Shown here: positions 39,795 through 44,762 of the stretch, in pieces
How positions within the stretch are numbered: the first letter of the stretch is position 1
Layout: the number at the start of each line of letters is the position of its first letter
Assembly (NCBI GenBank): GCA_947303255.1
Contig: CAMYXL010000018.1
Location: 1-44,762 of the forward strand
DNA length: 44,762 bases
Reading direction: 5' to 3'
DNA from: an uncultured Clostridia bacterium
GTDB lineage: Bacteria > Bacillota > Clostridia > Saccharofermentanales > Saccharofermentanaceae
Notes under the pieces: model-generated
What the model saw: the letters and a program-made list of their open reading frames with translations, nothing else
Databases searched by the model: none
What the model was told of the DNA's origin: nothing
Made by a program: the position numbers and the translations under genes

Positions 39795-40376
39795 ATGACT
39801 ACTGAATCAAAAAAGATAAGTAAGGATTACATTGAAGAATTTCTTAACACGGGAGTATCTGTTGCCAAGATAAAAGCAGATCCCAAAAAGCCGATCGACA
39901 ACTGGTTTTCGAGACTTACAATATGGATTACATTCGTAACTGTTTGGATCGTTGCTGTTCTGGGTGTGTTGGGATTTTTCGGATACTGTATAGTAACCAA
40001 GAGTGCACCTGTTACTTTCTTCATTCTCGGTGCGGCTTTGTTGATCTTGTTCGGTATGTTGATCATTCTGCTCATGAAGAACGTAAAGCTTTTGAAGATG
40101 CTGAAGAGCAAGCGTAAAGAGTACATGACTTCAGAACGCAATGTGGTCTACAAGATCAGCGAAGAGGAATTTGAATACGAGGACATCGGAAAGCAGAAGA
40201 TATCATTCGCATGGCCGGAAGTCGATTTCATTCTTATTCGCGAAAAAGGAAGCTACGTCATTCCGAAGGATACGTCAAAGATGGCTTTCATCGGTGTACC
40301 GAACGAGAACGGAAAAACACTTAAAGATTATCTTGTGGAACAGAAGATAAACGTAAAGATAATCAAGTCCAAATAA
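39795..40376 (+). CDS. Membrane protein with YcxB-like C-terminal domain
   Basis: A 193-residue protein. A hydrophilic N terminus of ~40 residues is followed by two transmembrane segments (about residues 42-66 and 74-96) and a basic stretch (Lys-Ser-Lys-Arg-Lys-Glu-Tyr). A C-terminal beta-rich domain resembles YcxB (Phe-Glu-Tyr-Glu-Asp, Phe-Ala-Trp-Pro-Glu-Val-Asp, Ile-Pro-Lys-Asp). YcxB proteins are widespread membrane proteins of unknown function. GGGAGGG precedes the ATG. It follows parAB after a terminator, so it is probably a separate unit. Confidence 0.8.
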   Translation: MTTESKKISKDYIEEFLNTGVSVAKIKADPKKPIDNWFSRLTIWITFVTVWIVAVLGVLGFFGYCIVTKSAPVTFFILGAALLILFGMLIILLMKNVKLLKMLKSKRKEYMTSERNVVYKISEEEFEYEDIGKQKISFAWPEVDFILIREKGSYVIPKDTSKMAFIGVPNENGKTLKDYLVEQKINVKIIKSK

Positions 40377-40500
40377 CAACGCATCAAAATACGCGTTTAA
40401 ATGCCTCTTATTTGCGTCAGAACATAAAAAACGACATGTGATATACTTCATGTGGTGAGAGCCTCAGAGGGCCAAATAGGGAAGGGAAAAGGGAATATAT

Positions 40501-41424
40501 ATGAGCAAGAAGAAAAAAGTCCTGTTGATCGTCATCCCGATCATACTTATTGTCGTACTTGTTATCGCTCCATTGGGAATAAGCTACGGTCTTTACCAGT
40601 CCGTTTTCGGATTGAGATACACATCTAATCCGGACCAGATCAGAAAGCTCGAATACTTTTCGGGCCTTCAAAGAGACAGATACGAGATCAAGTCAAATGA
40701 CGGCCAGACCCTGGTAGGTTACAACTACTACTTTGAGGACAAGGAAGACATCAAGGGCGTCGTCATCTTCTCACACGGAATCGGCGGCGGCGGACATAAC
40801 TCCTACATGGATTTTCTTTATTCCCTGGCACAGCATGACTATTACGTTTTCGCGTATGATGCGACAGGAAATGACGAGAGCGAAGGCGACTCCGTAGAGG
40901 GCCTTCCGCAGGGCGTCATCGACCTTGATCACGTAATTTCTTTTGTGGAACAGCAGGATGAGTTCAAAGATCTTCCGATCGGTCTCATGGGCCACAGCTG
41001 GGGCGGATACTGTATCGCCAGCGTCCTGAACGAACATCCTGAAGTAGAGTGCGTCGTAAGCTTTGCAGGCTTTTCGAAGTCATCAGATCTTCTGGAAGCT
41101 CAGGGCAAGGAGATGGTAGGTCCTGTCATCTACGCATTCCTGCCTTACATGAATCTCATGGAACGAGTCAAGTTTGGTAATTACGCCTCCCAGACCGGTC
41201 TCGAGGGCTTTGAAAAGGCTAATGCCAAGGTTCTTATCTTCCACGGCGGCAAGGACGACACCGTTCCAAAGGATTACGGATACGACCTCTACTACGAGAA
41301 ATTCGCCAACGATCCTAACTTCGAATTCGTCTTCGCCGAGAACCTCGGACACAATAACATCCTCGGCGAAAGTAACATGGTCAAGGCCATCAATTTCTTC
41401 GAAGAAAACCTTAACAAGTCTTGA
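40501..41424 (+). CDS. Membrane-anchored alpha/beta hydrolase
   Basis: A 307-residue serine hydrolase of the alpha/beta fold. A basic N terminus and one hydrophobic helix (about residues 7-30) anchor or export it. The oxyanion segment is Phe-Ser-His-Gly-Ile-Gly-Gly-Gly-Gly near residue 90. The nucleophile elbow is Gly-His-Ser-Trp-Gly-Gly near residue 163, with an acid in Gly-Gly-Lys-Asp-Asp-Thr-Val and the catalytic His in Leu-Gly-His-Asn-Asn near residue 289. The triad is therefore complete. The substrate is not known. It may be a lysophospholipase- or esterase-type enzyme. Preceded by GGGAAAAGGG at good distance. Confidence 0.9.
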   Translation: MSKKKKVLLIVIPIILIVVLVIAPLGISYGLYQSVFGLRYTSNPDQIRKLEYFSGLQRDRYEIKSNDGQTLVGYNYYFEDKEDIKGVVIFSHGIGGGGHNSYMDFLYSLAQHDYYVFAYDATGNDESEGDSVEGLPQGVIDLDHVISFVEQQDEFKDLPIGLMGHSWGGYCIASVLNEHPEVECVVSFAGFSKSSDLLEAQGKEMVGPVIYAFLPYMNLMERVKFGNYASQTGLEGFEKANAKVLIFHGGKDDTVPKDYGYDLYYEKFANDPNFEFVFAENLGHNNILGESNMVKAINFFEENLNKS

Positions 41425-41481
41425 TCATCATATTGCTCCTGCTCGAAAACCCTTGGTACAAGGCAACTTCGAGCTGCTGTA

Positions 41482-41509
41482 TTGACATTCTCGTACATTT
41501 TATTATAAT
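41482..41509 (+). promoter_or_regulatory. Sigma-A promoter of tRNA-Ser
   Basis: Perfect -35 (TTGACA at 41482-41487) and -10 (TATAAT at 41504-41509) elements with a 16-base spacer, 17 bases before the tRNA. Confidence 0.85.
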
Positions 41510-41526
41510 AACAAGGCACAATTTAA

Positions 41527-41615
41527 GGAGCTGTATCGAAGTGGTCATAACGAGGCGGTCTTGAAAACCGTTTGTCCGCGAGGGCACGTGGGTTCGAATC
41601 CCACCGGCTCCGCCA
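41527..41615 (+). tRNA. tRNA-Ser (anticodon UGA)
   Basis: The acceptor arms GGAGCTG and CGGCTCC pair with one G-T. The anticodon loop is CTTGAAA with anticodon TGA (decodes UCA). A long variable arm, typical of tRNA-Ser, is followed by T-arm GTGGG-TTCGAAT-CCCAC, discriminator G and an encoded CCA. The 3' half is the likely attachment site for the integrase gene next to it. Confidence 0.95.
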
Positions 41616-41629
41616 AATCTGAAATTCTG

Positions 41630-41663
41630 AAACCCTTGAAACTACTACGTTTCAGGGGTTTTA
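41630..41663. terminator. Terminator between tRNA-Ser and integrase
   Basis: AAACCCTTGAAA and TTTCAGGGGTTT arms with an eight-base loop and a TTTTAG tail on the plus strand. It probably ends the tRNA transcript and may also block int read-through. Confidence 0.75.
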
Positions 41664-41681
41664 GTTTGTCCTGAGACGGTG

Positions 41682-41705
41682 TTTGACCCCAAATTTGACC
41701 CCAAA
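41682..41705. repeat. Tandem 12-bp repeat TTTGACCCCAAA x2
   Basis: Two perfect back-to-back copies between the tRNA and the integrase stop, a position where arm-type integrase or excisionase sites are expected. Confidence 0.7.
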
Positions 41706-41715
41706 TCTTATGTGA

Positions 41716-42885
41716 TCAACTTACCTTGTTGATGAAATTCTCAATGTTTTGAGCTGAATTGAGTTTCATTTTTTCAGATACGTGACCATAACGATCAAGT
41801 GTAAAACTCGCTGTAGCATGACCGAGATTTCCCTGTACAGTCTTGATGTCATCTCCGGCCTCTATTGATATCGTAGCATATGTATGACGAAGATCATGTA
41901 ATCTCAAATCGGGTCTTCCAAGTTCAGTAACTATCTTCTTATAAGATTTATACACGATATCATGCGTCAGATTGCGTCCGAGCTCATTGGTAAAGACCAA
42001 GTTCATTTCATTGCTCCAAGCGCCTCCAGCGCATTCTGAGGCCTTCTGCTGCCATTTCTTCTGATCTGCCAGTACTACCATAACCGGAGTAGCAACTCTA
42101 ATAGTACGAGCTTTTGAATTCTTGGTACTGTCAAGGATATATTTGTAATGTGCGTAGTGAGTGTCTCTCTTTAGCTGCTTGTTAATGGTAATAGTGCAGT
42201 TATCGAAGTCTACGCAATCCCATGTCAATCCCAATACTTCTCCTCGTCTGAGTCCTACAAACAGGGTAGTGTAGAACAGGTTCTTAAATCTGTCCTTCTC
42301 AATCAATTCGAGAAATCGGCTTATTTCATCTGTTTCCATTGGGTGGAATTCTTTGTTGTTGGCTTTGGGAAGCTTACATTTGTTAGACGGATTTGTCTTT
42401 ATATATTCCAGTTCCACAGCCTGATCCAGAGCCTTGTGAAGAACACCATGTATATTCTTCACTGTCTTGGGAGACAGACGGTTTACATTGAGCAGTTTAT
42501 TGTAGAAAGCCTGTATATGAGAAGACTTAAGATTACTGAGCTTTATCTCACCGAGTTCTTCCTTTATGTGATTACATTCACATACATACTGATCATATGT
42601 AAGCTGCTTTACTGTATTAGCAACATATAACTTCATCCAATCATCGATCCAGATTCCTAACTTGATATTAACGGGTTCAATGTGAACGTTCTCATCGATC
42701 TCGTTAATGATCCTTGTCAGTTCTTTTCGAACTTCTTCCTGAGTATCACCGTAGATGGATTTACGGATATATGCTCCACTGCCGTCTTTGGATGGTATGG
42801 AATATCTTCCTTCCCAACGTCCGTCCTTGCGTTTTCTTATGGAACCGCTACCATTTTCTTTTCTTGTGCTTTTTCGTATAGACAT
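41716..42885 (-). CDS. int: Tyrosine recombinase (integrase) of a tRNA-Ser element
   Basis: A 389-residue phage-type integrase. The N terminus has a short AP2-like arm-binding domain (Gly-Ser-Gly-Ser-Ile-Arg-Lys-Arg-Lys-Asp-Gly-Arg-Trp-Glu-Gly). It is followed by a SAM-like core-binding domain (about residues 75-165) and the catalytic domain. Catalytic residues are Arg in Gly-Leu-Arg-Arg-Gly-Glu-Val, His-x-x-Arg in Leu-His-Asp-Leu-Arg-His-Thr, His in Leu-Gly-His-Ala-Thr, and Tyr in Leu-Asp-Arg-Tyr-Gly-His. All are intact, so it should be active. It lies ~100 bases from the tRNA-Ser 3' end, its probable target. Confidence 0.95.
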   Translation of the reverse strand: MSIRKSTRKENGSGSIRKRKDGRWEGRYSIPSKDGSGAYIRKSIYGDTQEEVRKELTRIINEIDENVHIEPVNIKLGIWIDDWMKLYVANTVKQLTYDQYVCECNHIKEELGEIKLSNLKSSHIQAFYNKLLNVNRLSPKTVKNIHGVLHKALDQAVELEYIKTNPSNKCKLPKANNKEFHPMETDEISRFLELIEKDRFKNLFYTTLFVGLRRGEVLGLTWDCVDFDNCTITINKQLKRDTHYAHYKYILDSTKNSKARTIRVATPVMVVLADQKKWQQKASECAGGAWSNEMNLVFTNELGRNLTHDIVYKSYKKIVTELGRPDLRLHDLRHTYATISIEAGDDIKTVQGNLGHATASFTLDRYGHVSEKMKLNSAQNIENFINKVS

Positions 42886-42971
42886 AATTTCCTTTCTTTT
42901 AGGATGGCGAACACGATTTACATCAACCGGTCATGTTCTTATGTATATTGTAGAGGATATGATCCTTACAA

Positions 42972-43022
42972 TCAGATTAGTGAATGATTCTTCAACCAGT
43001 CATTGTATTCTCCTAACGTCAT
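42972..43022 (-). CDS. Possible 16-residue peptide between DUF6076-like gene and integrase
   Basis: ATG at 43022 with a purine-rich GGATAGGGAAAG site upstream opens a frame of 16 codons (Met-Thr-Leu-Gly-Glu-Tyr-Asn-Asp-Trp-Leu to Ile) ending in TGA. It lies in the ~150-base gap of the same transcription unit. It could be a leader peptide, the remnant of a longer gene, or chance. Confidence 0.3.
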   Translation of the reverse strand: MTLGEYNDWLKNHSLI

Positions 43023-43040
43023 CTTTCCCTATCCTTTCTT

Positions 43041-44129
43041 TTAATCTTTCAAGTAATTATTCAGGAACCACTGTTCCAGGTCATCGTAGGAGATATCCCC
43101 GTTGATGCATCTGTCTCTCATCTGACGAGCTTCTTCACCCCACTTAGTAAAGTTCTCTTCAGATATCTGACCTTTCTTCTTTCTTGCAAAAGCAGCCTTA
43201 TAGTTCCTCTGATACAGAAGCTGTGTCTCATCACTGTAAAGACCTCTGGTATGCGCTCTAAGCCTTCCTACCTCATGACAGGTCCTTCCTATATCCTTGA
43301 GGTAATGAGCCGATTCTATGACCCTTGAACAGTTCTTAGTCATGCTGTTACTGCTGAATGCGAAGTATCTTCTGCAGTTAGCGCAGCAATAGAAGTGATA
43401 GTTCAGCACATATCTGTTCAAGAGATATGAGATCAGATCATCAAAGGTATCCGGTATGAATGCTTCCGTTAATCTCTTCTCGGTTCCGAGATTGAAGTTA
43501 ATAAGAGTTGTGTATCCCGAGAAAGAGAGTGAAGGGATCTTGCCAATATCGATTCGTGTAAGTGCCTCTGCAGGATCCGTGTTCTTCTCGTAAAGCATAA
43601 CATCTTCTGCAAAGATAGCAAGAGACTTCTGATACTTCTTCAACGCTGAAAGGATACGATCGCTCTTCTTGAAGGAATAGTCTTTACCATCCTTGATGTA
43701 TCCGGACATCACTTCAACAAACAAGGGAAGAGCAAGAAGGTTCTTATTGAAAGGAACATCAACAACATTGCTGTGGAACAGATCATTACTCATAAGGACG
43801 ATAGAGTTTACCATCTTGACCTTATTCTGATTCATCTTCAATCCGGTGATCCAGTTCTTGATCTCGGAATACTTATCCTCGATGGAAGAATAGATCTCCT
43901 TAGAAGACATAACTCCAGATACAGATTCAACCGCACCGATAAGATCACCGACAGATAATCCGACATCGCAGCTGTAACACAACGATACCTTGTTATACTG
44001 TCCGTCAGCATCCTTACCAACAACAAAGAAGTATTCTCTGTCATCGAAGAAAGACACACCGACTTTAAGATCAGTACCGATATCTTCAAGTGATTCTATA
44101 AAAGTCATATCTCCAAATGTTAATGACAT
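43041..44129 (-). CDS. Element-encoded protein with Cys zinc-finger-like segment (DUF6076-like)
   Basis: A 362-residue protein. The ATG at 44129 is chosen because AAAGGAAA lies upstream; a TTG at 44147 is in frame but takes in the ribosome binding site. The N-terminal two thirds have no recognised motif. The C-terminal third has Cys-Cys-Ala-Asn-Cys-Arg-Arg-Tyr-Phe-Ala followed by Asn-Cys-Ser-Arg-Val, then a basic helical region ending Trp-Phe-Leu-Asn-Asn-Tyr. This is the pattern of the DUF6076-type proteins encoded next to integrases of Clostridia elements. The fit is from memory of the family and not from a search. It could be a regulator or an integrase accessory protein. Confidence 0.8.
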   Translation of the reverse strand: MSLTFGDMTFIESLEDIGTDLKVGVSFFDDREYFFVVGKDADGQYNKVSLCYSCDVGLSVGDLIGAVESVSGVMSSKEIYSSIEDKYSEIKNWITGLKMNQNKVKMVNSIVLMSNDLFHSNVVDVPFNKNLLALPLFVEVMSGYIKDGKDYSFKKSDRILSALKKYQKSLAIFAEDVMLYEKNTDPAEALTRIDIGKIPSLSFSGYTTLINFNLGTEKRLTEAFIPDTFDDLISYLLNRYVLNYHFYCCANCRRYFAFSSNSMTKNCSRVIESAHYLKDIGRTCHEVGRLRAHTRGLYSDETQLLYQRNYKAAFARKKKGQISEENFTKWGEEARQMRDRCINGDISYDDLEQWFLNNYLKD

Positions 44130-44161
44130 AGATTTGTTTCCTTTCAAAGTAGATTACATAC

Positions 44162-44190
44162 AATATACGCCTTGCAATCGAGAAAGTAAA
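44162..44190 (-). promoter_or_regulatory. Minus-strand promoter of the DUF6076-like gene
   Basis: TATATT (44162-44167 on the complement) with TTTACT 17 bases upstream (44185-44190). It overlaps the plus-strand xis promoter. Confidence 0.5.
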
Positions 44191-44200
44191 GCGTTATAAT
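44172..44200 (+). promoter_or_regulatory. Sigma-A promoter of the excisionase-like gene
   Basis: TTGCAA at 44172-44177 and a perfect TATAAT at 44195-44200 with a 17-base spacer, 43 bases before the xis start. Confidence 0.75.
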
Positions 44201-44243
44201 ACAATTGTTCTATTTTCTAAACTTGGAAAGGAGGGTAAGGCTT

Positions 44244-44453
44244 ATGCAGGAAGATAAGGTTGTTTGTGTTCCTAAGGTCATGAATGCCAAGGCCGTTGCT
44301 GAGTATCTTGGTATATCAAAGGCAGGAGCATATAATCTCATGAACTCCGGATCATTTCCTACACTTAGGGTAGGCAGAAGGCTCCTGGTATCTACAGATA
44401 AGTTCCTTGAATGGATCGATGAGCACTCTGACGGTATAGACGTAAAGATCTGA
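44244..44453 (+). CDS. xis: Excisionase-like helix-turn-helix protein
   Basis: A 69-residue small DNA-binding protein of the MerR/excisionase (HTH_17) type. Ala-Lys-Ala-Val-Ala-Glu-Tyr-Leu-Gly-Ile-Ser-Lys-Ala-Gly-Ala-Tyr is the helix-turn-helix. It is followed by Phe-Pro-Thr-Leu-Arg-Val-Gly-Arg-Arg-Leu-Leu-Val, the typical wing, and a helix with Phe-Leu-Glu-Trp-Ile. Such proteins bend attachment DNA and turn the integrase toward excision, or act as regulators. AAAGGAGGG before the ATG at 44244 decides the start. Divergent from the DUF6076-like gene; terminator at 44523. Confidence 0.88.
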   Translation: MQEDKVVCVPKVMNAKAVAEYLGISKAGAYNLMNSGSFPTLRVGRRLLVSTDKFLEWIDEHSDGIDVKI

Positions 44454-44522
44454 GAGAAAGGAAATACATTGGCATGAGTAGTATAGTTTTCAGAAGTTTA
44501 AGTGAAGCCAAAGTATTAAGCT

Positions 44523-44565
44523 GAAGACGGTAGAAGTAATAAAAACTTTTACCGTCTTCTTTTTA
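44523..44565 (+). terminator. Intrinsic terminator of xis
   Basis: GAAGACGGTAGAAGT and ACTTTTACCGTCTTC arms with a short A-rich loop, then TTTTTAG. Confidence 0.85.
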
Positions 44566-44762
44566 GTTACTGCTATCTTTAAGTATAGAGTAAACGTTTT
44601 TCCTTTCAGTTATATATACTTTTATAGTGAATAAGTTCAATGTAATGCAGGGTTCATATGTGAACCGTGGGTAGGGTCATATATATCTTGAGTTCTTAGT
44701 CGGTTATATTATTAATTAATTCAACAAGAACAATCGAAGACATTGCATACGAATGCGAATTC
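44566..44762. other. Non-coding end of window with GGTTCA / TGAACC inverted repeat
   Basis: No gene is seen in these ~200 AT-rich bases. An inverted repeat GGTTCATATGTGAACC at 44651-44666 could be an operator or a nick/binding site of the element. Confidence 0.4.

Larger units (their letters stand above)
41588..44762. mobile_element. Integrative element inserted at tRNA-Ser (left part)
   Basis: Begins in the 3' half of tRNA-Ser and contains a tyrosine integrase facing the tRNA, a DUF6076-like gene, and an excisionase-like gene. The second attachment site is not in the window, so the right end and cargo are not visible. Confidence 0.8.

Noticed and set aside
1..44762. CRISPR array, rRNA operon or insertion sequence
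   Set aside because: No regularly spaced short repeats, no rRNA sequence and no transposase motif were seen. The repeats found are the ones listed as features.

Overview
The window is chromosomal DNA from a Gram-positive, low-to-moderate GC bacterium of the class Clostridia, probably a gut or rumen member of the Eubacteriales. The evidence is a sortase, the MurT/GatD lipid II amidation pair, many lipoproteins, BspA-like surface proteins with Pro/Thr linkers and DUF4214 domains, strong AGGAGG ribosome binding sites and U-tailed hairpin terminators. I cannot name the genus from sequence alone.

The anchor is the replication origin. dnaA, an oriC with about seven DnaA boxes, dnaN, recF, remB, gyrB, two perfect 16-bp parS palindromes, parA and parB run left to right from 31353 to 39717. 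To the left of dnaA most housekeeping genes are on the minus strand, so they are co-directional with the leftward fork: sortase, murT, gatD, purA, the AKR-rRNA methyltransferase-dut-thiW-thiM-thiE operon, an ion transporter with a kinase-like gene, trpS, and a PAP2 phosphatase. Plus-strand islands on the left arm run against the fork: an amino-acid ABC transporter (3191-5580), a SleB-like hydrolase (12256-12978), and small membrane proteins with an LRR protein (20325-22779).

The far left (1-2990) holds minus-strand genes for secreted lipoproteins of unknown function, two of them paralogues, with near-identical terminators. Next come an ABC uptake system, then a 4.3-kb AT-rich segment (5581-9861) coding for a lipoprotein and a 1.2-kb-residue secreted multidomain protein. 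That segment is bracketed by a 67-bp direct repeat that copies the 3' end of the ABC ATPase gene, which is the footprint of an insertion or duplication. Around 20.2-21.8 kb, small membrane-protein genes share almost identical promoter/leader blocks and terminators. At 22.9-26.4 kb lies a large BspA-like LRR surface protein with a nearly perfect 788-bp internal duplication and a structured, possibly attenuating leader.

The right edge is an integrative element inserted at the 3' end of a tRNA-Ser(UGA) gene. It contains a tyrosine recombinase, tandem 12-bp repeats beside the tRNA, a DUF6076-like gene, and an excisionase-like HTH gene driven by a good sigma-A promoter that overlaps a divergent one. 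The element continues past the window.
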